Assembly (NCBI GenBank): GCA_020850575.1
Contig: JADZEJ010000004.1
Span: 46,113-110,112 of the forward strand
DNA from: Candidatus Uhrbacteria bacterium
Lineage (GTDB): Bacteria; Patescibacteriota; Patescibacteriia; 2-12-FULL-60-25
DNA length: 64,000 bases
Direction of reading: 5' to 3'
The position numbers were made by a program, and so were the translations under genes. The notes beneath the pieces were generated by a model. It was not told the DNA's origin and did no database searches. It saw nothing but the letters and a program-made list of their open reading frames with translations. Shown one piece after another: positions 1-7,702 of the stretch; positions within the stretch are counted from its first letter, which is position 1, and the number at the start of each line of letters is the position of its first letter.

Positions 1-312
1 CAGGTCTTCGCCCGTCTTACCGACAACTTTTCCTTGCCACTCCTTGATGGTCGGACTTGAAACGTTATCGCTATATACCCAACTTTCATTGCCCGTGTTG
101 TAGGGAGGATCAATGTAGATGCACTTCACCTTGCTTTGGTACTGGGGGAGTAAAGCCTTGAGTGCAAGCAGGTTATCGCTTTGGATAATCAAGTTCTCGG
201 CTTCGTTTTTGCCTTTGAGTGATTTTTTCTTGTCTTGTTCAAGCGTGTGGTACGGCACGGAAAGATGATGATTCCACACAGCGGATTTTCCTTTGAAGTT
301 GAGAGAAGGCAT
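1..312 (-). CDS. Site-specific DNA methyltransferase (type III Mod-like), N-terminal part
   Basis: Reading down from an ATG at 310-312, the frame stays open to the window edge (104 residues, C-terminus missing). It contains an SDNLLALKALLP segment followed by YIDPPYNTGN, the catalytic DPPY motif of beta-class N6-adenine DNA methyltransferases. The spacing (target block, about 25 residues, then DPPYNTG) is that of type III Mod subunits. SAM-binding FxGxG and any restriction partner would lie outside the window. It is the most downstream gene of the minus-strand mobile-looking block, four bases after the small HTH gene. Whether it is restriction-linked or an orphan methylase cannot be seen. Confidence 0.85.
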   Translation of the reverse strand, partial: MPSLNFKGKSAVWNHHLSVPYHTLEQDKKKSLKGKNEAENLIIQSDNLLALKALLPQYQSKVKCIYIDPPYNTGNESWVYSDNVSSPTIKEWQGKVVGKTGEDL

Positions 313-316
313 AGGG

Positions 317-493
317 TTATTTGGTGATGTGTTCAGAGATAGCGCGTTCAAAATCTTCTTTCGTGATTCGATAGTCTTTGCCGACTTTCACGGCGGGGAG
401 CTTGCCCGCCTTGATCCACCGATAAATGGTCATTTTGTTGACGCGGAGTTTGTCGGCTAACTCCTCGACAAGGTAAAAATCATGATTGTTCAT
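317..493 (-). CDS. Excisionase-family helix-turn-helix protein
   Basis: 58 residues, too short for a routine ORF listing. The sequence has the layout of the MerR-like excisionase DNA-binding domain (HTH_17): a first helix with VEELADKLRV, the recognition helix MTIYRWIKAGKLPAVKVG, then a DYRITKEDF wing. This family includes phage/transposon excisionases and small regulators. The gene lies between the replication-initiator gene (13 bases upstream) and the methyltransferase gene (4 bases downstream), so it is probably cotranscribed. The role as excisionase versus transcriptional regulator is not decided by sequence. Confidence 0.85.
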   Translation of the reverse strand: MNNHDFYLVEELADKLRVNKMTIYRWIKAGKLPAVKVGKDYRITKEDFERAISEHITK

Positions 494-506
494 AATTTAC
501 TCTAAT

Positions 507-1697
507 TTACATGTTAAGCGTGTCTTCGCCAACCCCTAGTAATAACCCTAGCTTTTTGGGGAGTACGGGCGTGAAGTCTTCAAGCTTGCGACGAAGATAC
601 GGTACGACGCCAACGACGTTTTTCTTCGCTTCGGCTCTTGAAAGGATGGATTCTATGGCGCGTTTATATCTCCCCACGGTCGCGCTGGACGCCTCCCGCT
701 TCATTTCTTCTATGGCACGTTTCAATCCTTGTGCGCGGACGCGGTGTGCGAGATAGTAGAAAATGGCGCGGTCGCGAAAGTCATTAACTTCTTCGTTGAT
801 GATCCTTAAAAGCTCGGCGTCTTTCAGGTCGGCCAAACGCACGAGACGATTGAAGTCTTTGACGTACACACTGTCGAACACGCGCAGGAGACAATCTTTG
901 GCGATGTGTGTTTTTGCCACGTCTCGCAACGTAAAATCCTTCGTCTTTTTGTCGACGGAAGAATCGGAATAGCGTTGCAACACCATTTCGACGGTTTGCT
1001 TCTTTTGAAGCGAAAGCTCAACGCGCAATGCGCCACGTGTCCACTTGCCGTCTTTATACTGTCGCGCGATTTCTTGTTCGAGTTTAGTTTTGCCATTGGC
1101 GACAATTTCATCGAATTTGTCGTAAATTACAAAGCCTTGTGATGAGTTGAAGAACTTAACGTAAAAGCCGTCGCGTCCGTCGTGGTAGTCACGGCGGTTG
1201 AAGTCTGAGGATTGTTTCATTTCATACGGCGCGAGCGCACGCAGGATGCGGTCGGTCGTGCCGTACGTTGGGGAGATTTTTAGAATCTTGGAATAGTCAA
1301 CGCGCGTGACGATGGCGTTCAAAAGATGTTCGGACGCGACGCTGATTTTGATTTCCTTGAGTGCGTCGGCGAGTTTTTGCGCTGCAAGCGGTAATAGTCG
1401 TTCGTCGAGATCAAAGATGCTCGTGCCGAATACGAGTTTGGGGAGGGAGACTTGGATCATCAAGGATCGCTTTACGGGAACCATACCTGCTTTACCGCGT
1501 CGTAATCGTTCTACGATGTGGACTTGGGGAAAGTAGCGGCCTTCTGCTTTGCACGTTTGTGGGTAAGTTGTGTATCGCGACGTATAACGGCCGAATATCC
1601 CGAACTCGCCTTTGAGGTCTTGGTGTTGAGCTTTAGTGAAGAACTCGTCCGAGTACGTGACGAATTGATCGGTTTGGATGGTAACGCTGTCGATCAT
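507..1697 (-). CDS. Putative rolling-circle replication initiator (phage/plasmid gene II/X family)
   Basis: 396 residues. The pattern is that of the filamentous-phage gpII/X-like Rep proteins of plasmids and inoviruses: an N-terminal MIDSVTIQ strand, a central VTRVDYSKIL, an SDFNRRDYHDGRDGFYVKF block, a GFVIYDKFDEI block and RVELSLQKKQTV. These proteins nick the origin to start rolling-circle replication. The start overlaps the stop of the preceding small gene by four bases (ATGA), implying translational coupling. About 190 bases upstream is a nested inverted repeat that could be its target. Family assignment is by recall of these motifs, not a search. Alternative: another protein of the same mobile-element class without replication activity. 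Confidence 0.55.
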   Translation of the reverse strand: MIDSVTIQTDQFVTYSDEFFTKAQHQDLKGEFGIFGRYTSRYTTYPQTCKAEGRYFPQVHIVERLRRGKAGMVPVKRSLMIQVSLPKLVFGTSIFDLDERLLPLAAQKLADALKEIKISVASEHLLNAIVTRVDYSKILKISPTYGTTDRILRALAPYEMKQSSDFNRRDYHDGRDGFYVKFFNSSQGFVIYDKFDEIVANGKTKLEQEIARQYKDGKWTRGALRVELSLQKKQTVEMVLQRYSDSSVDKKTKDFTLRDVAKTHIAKDCLLRVFDSVYVKDFNRLVRLADLKDAELLRIINEEVNDFRDRAIFYYLAHRVRAQGLKRAIEEMKREASSATVGRYKRAIESILSRAEAKKNVVGVVPYLRRKLEDFTPVLPKKLGLLLGVGEDTLNM

Positions 1698-1879
1698 AGG
1701 GGCTGGGTAGTAGGGGCGTGAGATTTTTTGATGCGCTCGTCGATTTTTAGGAGTACTTCAAATGCACCGATCAGATTTTGTGAGGCTTCAGAAACGGCCT
1801 CGGGAGGTAAGCCGAGTTCGTCGATGAAATATCGTTTGGCTAAATTTTTGAGGCCTTGTGAATTAGAATCGGGCAACAT
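1694..1879 (-). CDS. Small hypothetical protein coupled to the Rep gene
   Basis: 61 residues starting MLPDSNSQGL. This start was chosen over an upstream in-frame ATG because GGAG lies seven bases before it. Its stop overlaps the Rep start (ATGA). The protein is helical and charged (ELGLPPEAVSEASQNLIGAFEVLLKIDERIKKS), with no recognised motif. Position immediately before Rep suggests a copy-control or Rep-accessory role, which is inference only. Confidence 0.6.
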   Translation of the reverse strand: MLPDSNSQGLKNLAKRYFIDELGLPPEAVSEASQNLIGAFEVLLKIDERIKKSHAPTTQPL

Positions 1880-1881
1880 AA

Positions 1882-1933
1882 AAGCTCCGTGCGTGACAAA
1901 TGCCGTTTTGCGGCAGTCGTTGGCACGGAGCTT
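1882..1933. repeat. Nested inverted repeat next to Rep gene; candidate replication origin
   Basis: Perfect 11-bp arms (1882-1892 AAGCTCCGTGC and 1923-1933 GCACGGAGCTT) enclose a second hairpin, TGCCG-TTTTG-CGGCA, at 1901-1915. There is no T-run on either side, so it is not a typical terminator. It sits just upstream of the small gene and Rep; rolling-circle origins are commonly such cruciforms close to rep. It could instead be a regulatory leader of the Rep operon, since the arm overlaps the GGAG ribosome site. Confidence 0.55.
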
Positions 1934-2005
1934 GAGCAAGGTACGCTTGGGGTGTATCTTGGTCTTTGCAAGGTTAGTTCCGCCTCCAGCGAGCTACCAT
2001 GTAAG

Positions 2006-2025
2006 CCGTCCGTTCAAGCGGACGG
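2006..2025 (-). terminator. GC-rich hairpin just after the ImmA/IrrE gene
   Basis: CCGTCCG at 2006-2012 pairs with CGGACGG at 2019-2025 around a six-base loop, one base beyond the stop codon of the minus-strand peptidase gene. On the minus strand no U-run follows, so termination would be weak or factor-dependent; it may instead block 3' decay. Confidence 0.4.
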
Positions 2026-2026
2026 T

Positions 2027-2704
2027 TTATTGTTGTACGCGTTGTCGTTGGTAGTTCGTATAGCGAATTTCCATACACTGAAATGAGACGTTGAATGAGT
2101 TGGCCATTTCCATTTCAAGGGGCATGAATCCTCCATGTGTTTTATAAATAGTCAGCTCTCGTGCAATGAATGGATCGGGGGCGAGGTAGCAACCCGCAAA
2201 GTGGTTTGCGACACTCTCGATGATCGCGTTGCGCTCTTCATCGCTCGCAATGGATTCCATATCGGCCTTGAACTCTTCATCGAATTGCTGGCAGATATGT
2301 CCCCATTCGTGCGCGATGGTGAAGCGTTGTCGCTTTTCTGAGGTTTCAGAGTTGTAGATGATGTAGATATCTTTGCCGTCCACAAGATGCCAGCCCTCCG
2401 CTTCTTCGTCCTTCTTGTGAAGGGATGAAAGAATGCCGTCGGGGAGCGTATTGAGTTTGACGTAATGTATGTTGAAACCGTCGAAGTACTGCGCGAGCGG
2501 TCGGAACATTACGGGGTAATTTCTGGTGTTCGTCTGCTTTAGGATATCAATCACGAGGTCATTGAAGTGCTCGCGCCACTTTTTTACCTTTCGGCGATAC
2601 GTGCGGGTTGTGCGTCCGTACATGCTTTGGTGAGCAGAGTTTTGGCGTAATACAGACGGAAAGGATGTTGCTTTGCGAAAAACAACCGTTTGATCGAGAG
2701 GCAT
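2027..2704 (-). CDS. ImmA/IrrE family metallo-endopeptidase
   Basis: 225 residues from MPLDQTVVFR. This start is used because it sits one base after the stop of the upstream gene; a longer frame exists but overlaps that gene. The zinc-protease motif is clear: RFTIAHEWGHICQQ (HExxH with the typical IAHEWGH of the family). Family members (ImmA of ICEBs1, IrrE) cleave or antagonise XRE-type repressors to induce mobile elements or stress genes. An XRE regulator is encoded two genes upstream in the same operon, which fits the classic ImmR/ImmA pair separated here by a Bro-N/DinD-like gene. Confidence 0.88.
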   Translation of the reverse strand: MPLDQTVVFRKATSFPSVLRQNSAHQSMYGRTTRTYRRKVKKWREHFNDLVIDILKQTNTRNYPVMFRPLAQYFDGFNIHYVKLNTLPDGILSSLHKKDEEAEGWHLVDGKDIYIIYNSETSEKRQRFTIAHEWGHICQQFDEEFKADMESIASDEERNAIIESVANHFAGCYLAPDPFIARELTIYKTHGGFMPLEMEMANSFNVSFQCMEIRYTNYQRQRVQQ

Positions 2705-2705
2705 A

Positions 2706-3566
2706 TTACTTGAGGCGTTTGCGTTTCGGTGAGTGAGCCAAGTAATTGCTACGTGAAATGATGGGTTTCTTCGTTTGTTCTTCGATCTGTTGGCGCGTAT
2801 CGCCCGCGATCTTGCCGCCGCGTTGTGCTGCAACACTATTCCCGTCCATACCCTGCGCGTCGGTCGTGCGTGCAATTTCCGCCGTGGTCGCTTCGGCTAA
2901 CATGTTGAGTACGAGTTCTAGCGTGGTCATATGATCGCGAAGGTTCTCGTCTTTCAACCCCTTGAAGTCCCTGTATTCACGGCTCGTCATTCCCGACCAA
3001 CCTACGTAGACAAGATTTGTGAGCAAAGCGAATTCGCGGCTGTCATTGATGCCTCGCTTTTTCCACTCCGTAGTAATTTCATGCCGTCCTTCGATTGAGC
3101 GGAGGCGTTGATTGATCCATGCTTCATCACGCCCTTTAGCGGCGTACGTTGCTACGGCACGATGGATAGCCTTTTCAGGATCTTTGAATTCTTCGATCCG
3201 TTCAGAGCCGACCTTGGCCAGCCAAAGCTTGATGGGCTCAGCTTTTGGGGAGGGGACGGATTGGATGATGCGGAACATTGTTTGAACGTCGGCAACGTCT
3301 GTAATGCGCATTTTTCCGTCAGTTGAGCGCAATTTCAAACCGTTACAATTTGTAACGGTTTCATTTGACCCCTCTTTCGAGAGACGCTGCTTCAAGACAC
3401 GCCAATAGACGGCTGGGTTCTTGCTTTTGGTCAAAACCGCGATCAAATCTACGACGGCAAATAGCCATTTTTCATTTTCTTTGTCCCAAATTCGACGGAC
3501 GGTTTTGTCCTCAAGCGGAATGATAGTGAGTCCTTCATCAGGTGATTTCTGCAAAGGTTCGGGCAT
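2706..3566 (-). CDS. Bro-N / DinD-like phage antirepressor family protein
   Basis: 286 residues. The N-terminal third (RRIWDKENEKWLFAVVDLIAVL, NPAVYWRVLKQRL) reads as a Bro-N domain of the phage antirepressor type. The middle (PEKAIHRAVATYAAKGRDEAWINQRLRSIEGR) and C-terminal half (ALLTNLVYVGWSG, GLKDENLRDHMT, EIARTTDAQG) match the arrangement known from DinD-like proteins, which in E. coli are SOS-induced and act against RecA filaments. It lies between the XRE and ImmA/IrrE genes (3 bases and 1 base spacing), so all three probably form one regulatory operon. Exact activity unknown. Confidence 0.75.
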   Translation of the reverse strand: MPEPLQKSPDEGLTIIPLEDKTVRRIWDKENEKWLFAVVDLIAVLTKSKNPAVYWRVLKQRLSKEGSNETVTNCNGLKLRSTDGKMRITDVADVQTMFRIIQSVPSPKAEPIKLWLAKVGSERIEEFKDPEKAIHRAVATYAAKGRDEAWINQRLRSIEGRHEITTEWKKRGINDSREFALLTNLVYVGWSGMTSREYRDFKGLKDENLRDHMTTLELVLNMLAEATTAEIARTTDAQGMDGNSVAAQRGGKIAGDTRQQIEEQTKKPIISRSNYLAHSPKRKRLK

Positions 3567-3569
3567 ATT

Positions 3570-3908
3570 TTATTTGCCATCTTTTTGGATGAATTCAATG
3601 AATGAGAATGTTTTATCGACTTGGCTGTCGGTGAGGCCGCGTTTGCGTAATGCGCTTGCGAGAGCCATATCAGCATTTGGTGTTTTGCTGTCTTCAAGCA
3701 TCCCTATGGCTTCAAGGAAGTCATGAAATGTCATTTGAAGTGCCTTTGCGAGGCTTCGGCTTTTATCCAGTGACAAGGTGCTGTATTCTCCCGCCTCCAG
3801 TTTGTTAATGAATGATGCAGAAATATCTGCTTTTTGGGCGAGCATGTTCTGCGAAAGCCCTGCTTGCGTGCGTAGATGCTTGAGTTGTGTAGCGAGTTTG
3901 GAGGACAT
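3570..3908 (-). CDS. XRE-family transcriptional regulator
   Basis: 112 residues with a canonical Cro/C1-type HTH at about residues 7-60 (LKHLRTQAGLSQNMLAQKAD, then ISASFINKLEAGEYS) and a helical C-terminal part. First gene of the minus-strand operon; the likely repressor inactivated by the ImmA/IrrE protease encoded downstream. The 237 bases upstream (3909-4145) hold its presumed promoter and a 43-codon open frame described under findings; no clear operator was recognised. Confidence 0.88.
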   Translation of the reverse strand: MSSKLATQLKHLRTQAGLSQNMLAQKADISASFINKLEAGEYSTLSLDKSRSLAKALQMTFHDFLEAIGMLEDSKTPNADMALASALRKRGLTDSQVDKTFSFIEFIQKDGK

Positions 3909-4145
3909 AAGGAAAAGAAGTAAGAAGTGAAACGTTTAGGATAATTATGGTGTGAGATGTATTAGTGAATTAGTTGCGGACGGTAGTAGTGTATCAAGCA
4001 TTGTGATTTTAGTCAAAACTTGGTTAGCTCGCTTTCTTGAGCCCCGATTGTTCGTATCGGATAAACACACTCGGAAATACGCAAAGCTCCCGATGTACGG
4101 TCGGCCAATCAAGAGTTCTAAAATCGTCAACCAAGTCACCCCACA

Positions 4146-4175
4146 AAAATCCCTCCATTTTGGAGGGATTTTTTT
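4146..4175. terminator. Bidirectional intrinsic terminator
   Basis: AAAATCCCTCCA (4146-4157), TTT loop, TGGAGGGATTTTTTT (4161-4175). A-run and T-run flank both sides, so it can stop transcripts of the minus-strand 3D-domain gene (stop at 4177) and any plus-strand read-through. It also marks the apparent boundary between the mobile-looking block and the chromosome-like genes. Confidence 0.85.
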
Positions 4176-4176
4176 A

Positions 4177-4749
4177 TTAGGCAACAGAGTCGGCTAACAT
4201 CTGTACGCATTTTTCATTCGTCCAACCATCTTTCCAAAATTTCTTTCCATTCCCTTCCTCAACAACTTCAACGCGGGTATTACGTTTTAAGCCAAATTTA
4301 CGTGCATCACCTAATTCCGTCATCCAAACATCGATACGATTGGTATAACGTTCATTCATACGATCTTCAACCACAAACACTTTGTTACCGAATAATTCCG
4401 GAAAACGAATCTTAGTCCCGATGCGAAAGGCATTTGAAGCAACGACGCCATCGCGCACACAAGTGCCAGCAGCTGTCACAAATGGTGAACCATCAGTTTG
4501 ATTTGGAATCGAGTTATAGGCAGATAAAGTTGTACGCACCATGCGTAAAGTCGGTGCCACTTCTGGAACAATCAAGATATGTTCTGGATCTTTTGGCACA
4601 ACTAAACCCTGTGACTCAACAACATGAGTCAAATCTGGAAATTCCATAAAACTAGCGGCAAACACTACGTGATTATTTGCCAAAGTGAGAATCAGTCCAA
4701 GAGCGGTAAGGATTTTAGGCATGTGAATAGAAGATGGGAATATTTTCAT
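4177..4749 (-). CDS. Secreted 3D (Asp-Asp-Asp) domain protein
   Basis: 190 residues. A signal peptide (hydrophobic KILTALGLILTLANN, cleavage near VVFAAS) precedes a double-psi beta-barrel of the 3D/RlpA-like type: FVTAAGTCVRDGVVASN, GTKIRFPELFG, VVEDRMNERYTNRIDVWM. The conserved aspartates of the family (ED, RIDVW) are present. 3D-domain proteins act on or bind peptidoglycan (lytic transglycosylase-like). A second ATG at residue 10 would also give a signal peptide. Monocistronic, between a promoter at 4798-4826 and a terminator. Confidence 0.8.
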   Translation of the reverse strand: MKIFPSSIHMPKILTALGLILTLANNHVVFAASFMEFPDLTHVVESQGLVVPKDPEHILIVPEVAPTLRMVRTTLSAYNSIPNQTDGSPFVTAAGTCVRDGVVASNAFRIGTKIRFPELFGNKVFVVEDRMNERYTNRIDVWMTELGDARKFGLKRNTRVEVVEEGNGKKFWKDGWTNEKCVQMLADSVA

Positions 4750-4797
4750 ATGTTATATAGATTCATGAATAAGCTGGAATGAAATCTTTAACGGGAC

Positions 4798-4826
4798 AGT
4801 AAATCATTTTTTGTCCATTTTGTCAA
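4798..4826 (-). promoter_or_regulatory. Promoter of the 3D-domain gene
   Basis: On the minus strand TTGACA (4821-4826) and TTTACT (4798-4803) are spaced by 17 bp, about 50 bases upstream of the ATG. The -35 is perfect, the -10 moderate. No riboswitch-like structure is seen in the rest of 4750-5024, and no convincing promoter for the plus-strand hydrolase gene. Confidence 0.55.
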
Positions 4827-5024
4827 GACCAGGACTTCAATATTTTTGCTAGGTTAAGCAAATTTGGCTAAAATAAGCCATTAAAAAATACGCTCAACAA
4901 AGCGCATAAAAATGTCTCAATAATTCGGTAAAAAACGAAAAGCTGGTATATTCAAAATCTAAGTTCACTACACAAAAGCGCATCGAAAAGCCTGGCAAAA
5001 AAAATCTCATCTTTTGTTTCTACT

Positions 5025-5954
5025 ATGGCAACCTTACAATACTCATCTATCCAAAGCATTCCACTCATTACCCACTCTGAGACGGTACGATTTGATGATG
5101 AATTACGCGCAAATTATTTAGCCGGAAAAAACGGTGAGGCTATAGCCGATGCCGCTTTTAAAAATAGTCAACAAGTTCGCGCGACACGCATCGTATATAC
5201 CTCCAACAAACATGCGGTGGTTGGATTTATGATTGAGCCGTTAGATGCAAAAGGAAAACTACCTTGCATCATTGTCAACCGCGGCGGTTCAGGAGACTTT
5301 GGAAAAATAACCAAAGAAAACATTTTTTCAAATTTGGCAGTTATCGCTGCTTGGGGATATATTGTTATTGCTTCTCAATATTCTGGAAACGATGGCAGTG
5401 AAGGTAAAGATGAATTTGGAGGAGCTGATTTAGAAGATATTTTTATTTTGTATAAAATCTTACAAAGATATGCCAAAGCTGACACCTCGCGTATCGGCAT
5501 GTACGGCGCATCACGCGGAGGGATGATGACTTATATGTGTCTCGCAAGGGTAAAGTGGATTAAAGCCGCCATTACTGTTGCTGGTATCGCTGATCTTTTT
5601 CGGAATCAAAAGCTCCGTCCAGAGATGAAGTTGAACTTCAAAAAAATGTTTGGTGGAAAATCTGAAGATATGAAAAAAAGATCAGCCGTCTACTGGGTAA
5701 ACAAATTCAGCAAGAAGACGCCAGTTCTTATGCTTCACGGTTCAGCAGATTGGCGCGTCAGTCCTGAGGATTCCCTGGATATGTCACGCGAAATGTTGCG
5801 TGAAAAAATTCCACATCGTTTTGTTCTTTTAGAAGGCGCAGATCATGGTCTAACCGAGTTTCGAAAATACCGCTTTGATATCGTCCAAAAATGGTTCGAT
5901 CGTTTTGTGAAAGAATCGGGGGAACTGCCGAATCTAAAGCCACATGGCAAATAG
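5025..5954 (+). CDS. Alpha/beta hydrolase, prolyl oligopeptidase-like (S9-type fold)
   Basis: 309 residues, no signal peptide, hence cytoplasmic. The catalytic triad is visible: nucleophile serine in GMYGASRGG (about residue 166), aspartate in HGSADWRVSP and histidine in EGADHGLTEF. The oxyanion region is IVNRGGSGDFG. This is the dipeptidyl-peptidase/acylaminoacyl-peptidase-like hydrolase layout without a beta-propeller, so substrate (peptide or ester) is open. Next gene follows after 32 bases on the same strand. Confidence 0.82.
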   Translation: MATLQYSSIQSIPLITHSETVRFDDELRANYLAGKNGEAIADAAFKNSQQVRATRIVYTSNKHAVVGFMIEPLDAKGKLPCIIVNRGGSGDFGKITKENIFSNLAVIAAWGYIVIASQYSGNDGSEGKDEFGGADLEDIFILYKILQRYAKADTSRIGMYGASRGGMMTYMCLARVKWIKAAITVAGIADLFRNQKLRPEMKLNFKKMFGGKSEDMKKRSAVYWVNKFSKKTPVLMLHGSADWRVSPEDSLDMSREMLREKIPHRFVLLEGADHGLTEFRKYRFDIVQKWFDRFVKESGELPNLKPHGK

Positions 5955-5986
5955 ACGAGATTTTTTTGTTTATCCAAATCCAAAAT

Positions 5987-6772
5987 ATGAAAAAAAGAAT
6001 AATAAGTTTCATGCTTCTAGTAACAGTGCTGAGTTACGGATCTCCGGTACTTGCCGGCGACTGCTTCGCTGATCCAGTCTTTCGCTACACCGGGAATGGC
6101 TCCATGAAGTCCGCAGCTTTTCTACGCGATCAAGCTTGTATGGAAGGTTCATCCGTTCTTACCGCAGTCCCAGCGGGTTCCGCAGTTCAAATACTGGGGT
6201 ACACGGATGGATGGTATGTCATCAGTTGGAATGGCGGTCGCGGCTGGGTCGGTCAGCAATTTATCCAAAATGGAGCTACGCAAACCGAGCAAACACAATC
6301 TTATATCGAGTTCATGAGCGACCTACCGAGCATAAAACCATCGTCAACTTCAAAGCCGGTACCTCCTGCGTCCATAGATCCAAAATTTCTTTCACGTGTA
6401 AAAGGCTATATTCTGCTTCAAGCCGAACAGCATGGTGAAGCCTGGTACATCGATCCCATTACCAGCAAACGGTACTACATGAAAAACGGCGCTACTGCTT
6501 ATCAAATGATGCGCTCCTTTGGACTCGGTATTACAGAAACAGACTTTGCCAAGGTGCAAAAAGGGGAGGCGGCTTTAAAGCAAAAATTTAGCGGACGCAT
6601 CTTGCTTCGCGTTCAAGCTCATGGAGAAGCATATTACATTCATCCAAAAACACTCGATCTTCACTATCTACAAAATGGCGACGAGGCCTATCGCGTGATG
6701 CGTCTCTATAGCCTCGGCATAAAAGACGCGGACCTAGCCCGTATTAATGTGGGTGAATTAATTCAAAAATAA
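5987..6772 (+). CDS. Secreted SH3-domain protein with two CPR-type repeats
   Basis: 261 residues from MKKRIISFML; an upstream in-frame ATG lies inside the previous gene and would bury the signal peptide. Signal peptide to about residue 23 (SPVLAGDC), then a bacterial SH3-like domain (AVQILGYTDGWYVISWNGGRGWV). A proline/serine linker leads to two copies of a repeat: GYILLQAEQHGEAWYIDP...RYYMKNGATAYQMMRSFGLGI and GRILLRVQAHGEAYYIHP...HYLQNGDEAYRVMRLYSLGI. This repeat recurs, from memory, in many CPR secreted proteins, function unknown. Probably cell-wall associated. Confidence 0.75.
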   Translation: MKKRIISFMLLVTVLSYGSPVLAGDCFADPVFRYTGNGSMKSAAFLRDQACMEGSSVLTAVPAGSAVQILGYTDGWYVISWNGGRGWVGQQFIQNGATQTEQTQSYIEFMSDLPSIKPSSTSKPVPPASIDPKFLSRVKGYILLQAEQHGEAWYIDPITSKRYYMKNGATAYQMMRSFGLGITETDFAKVQKGEAALKQKFSGRILLRVQAHGEAYYIHPKTLDLHYLQNGDEAYRVMRLYSLGIKDADLARINVGELIQK

Positions 6773-6784
6773 AAAAGTCGGATA

Positions 6785-6817
6785 AAAAAATTCCCCAGAA
6801 ATTCTGGGGAATTTTTA
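6785..6817. terminator. Bidirectional terminator
   Basis: AAAAAATTCCCCAGAA / TTCTGGGGAATTTTT hairpin with an A-run before and a T-run after. It serves the convergent SH3-protein gene (ends 6772) and phosphodiester-glycosidase-like gene (ends 6840). Confidence 0.88.
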
Positions 6818-6839
6818 TCTAACAACACAGTACATGAAT

Positions 6840-7628
6840 TTATTTTTTTTGATCAACGATGATACTGATCGGCACTTGGGTAAAGCTATTTGCTACTTGT
6901 TCAATATTTCCAGCAGTAAACGAATATCCTGTAGACGGACCACCATCTAGGTTCAAAGCAGTCTGCATTTGTAAATCAGTTTGTGAAAGTTTTTGAGATA
7001 ATTGAAACAAGCTCAGTTCACTATCTGCTAAAACGCCGAACACCGCCCAGCCATCATTCCGAACACCGACAAAGGTACGGCGAGCGGTCTTGCCGCTATC
7101 TTCAAGTACCGCACTCTGTCCACGACGGACAAGCATCGGAAAACTCTGTGCTGCTTCTTGGCTCGCTGCCGCATCGAACGGTTGATTCAAGGTATCGACA
7201 ATCCGAAACTGAGGTGCAAGTTCGAGAACTGCCGATTTATCCAAATCAAATGCGCGCGACGATGCATCTTTTCCTTGTGTAATCAGATCTCCTGAAGGAG
7301 TTTTATCTTCATGAAAATAAGATCCATTGAATACTGCAACGGCACTCGAAAAAACCTGATGCCACTCCGTAACTGTTTTAGAAGACGTAGAATACGCAAA
7401 ACGAAAATCAAATTGCTTCGGGTCAAAAGCAGTCAAAAGGAGGTGTCCGGTTTGTGGCGAGCTAAGAGATACCGATTTCTGTTGAATCCCATTCGCAATC
7501 ATTGCCCAATCTTGCTGTTTTAAAACAGGAGTGTGCGAAATTGGCATTTTAGTTGAGGCTGGGGTGCAACCAAAACCAAACGACATCAGACTACCCAATA
7601 AAAATACACAAAAAAATATACGAAACAT
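6840..7628 (-). CDS. Lipoprotein with phosphodiester glycosidase (NAGPA-like) domain
   Basis: 262 residues. A lipobox SFGFGC at about residue 21 indicates a membrane-anchored lipoprotein. The remainder fits the NAGPA/DUF2233 fold: AVAVFNGSYFHEDKTPSGDLI (N-terminal NGxYF motif), RRTFVGVRNDG and the hallmark ALNLDGGPSTGY. Members remove GlcNAc from phosphodiesters or act on other sugar phosphodiesters; bacterial substrates are mostly unknown. Convergent with the SH3 protein. Confidence 0.8.
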   Translation of the reverse strand: MFRIFFCVFLLGSLMSFGFGCTPASTKMPISHTPVLKQQDWAMIANGIQQKSVSLSSPQTGHLLLTAFDPKQFDFRFAYSTSSKTVTEWHQVFSSAVAVFNGSYFHEDKTPSGDLITQGKDASSRAFDLDKSAVLELAPQFRIVDTLNQPFDAAASQEAAQSFPMLVRRGQSAVLEDSGKTARRTFVGVRNDGWAVFGVLADSELSLFQLSQKLSQTDLQMQTALNLDGGPSTGYSFTAGNIEQVANSFTQVPISIIVDQKK

Positions 7629-7702
7629 TGATAAAGTCTAACCTAATCAGCAAAAATAAAAAACAGTCCGGATAAAAAGTAGGTTCAGGTTACGCTGTAA
7701 GT

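Noticed and set aside
511..1721. Several plus-strand frames of 60-110 codons opposite the Rep gene
   Set aside because: They are antisense shadows of a continuous 396-codon gene and show no ribosome sites or protein-like patterns.
2752..2875. Longer N-terminus for the ImmA/IrrE gene
   Set aside because: The extension overlaps the Bro-N/DinD-like gene and is arginine-rich shadow sequence; the ATG at 2702-2704 is one base after that gene's stop.
3945..4197. Overlapping 80-codon frames on both strands before the XRE gene
   Set aside because: No ribosome site, no recognisable motif, and they run through the terminator; only the 43-codon frame in another phase looked protein-like.
6983..7282. 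99-codon plus-strand frame opposite the lipoprotein gene
   Set aside because: Antisense to a gene with a lipobox and NAGPA motifs.
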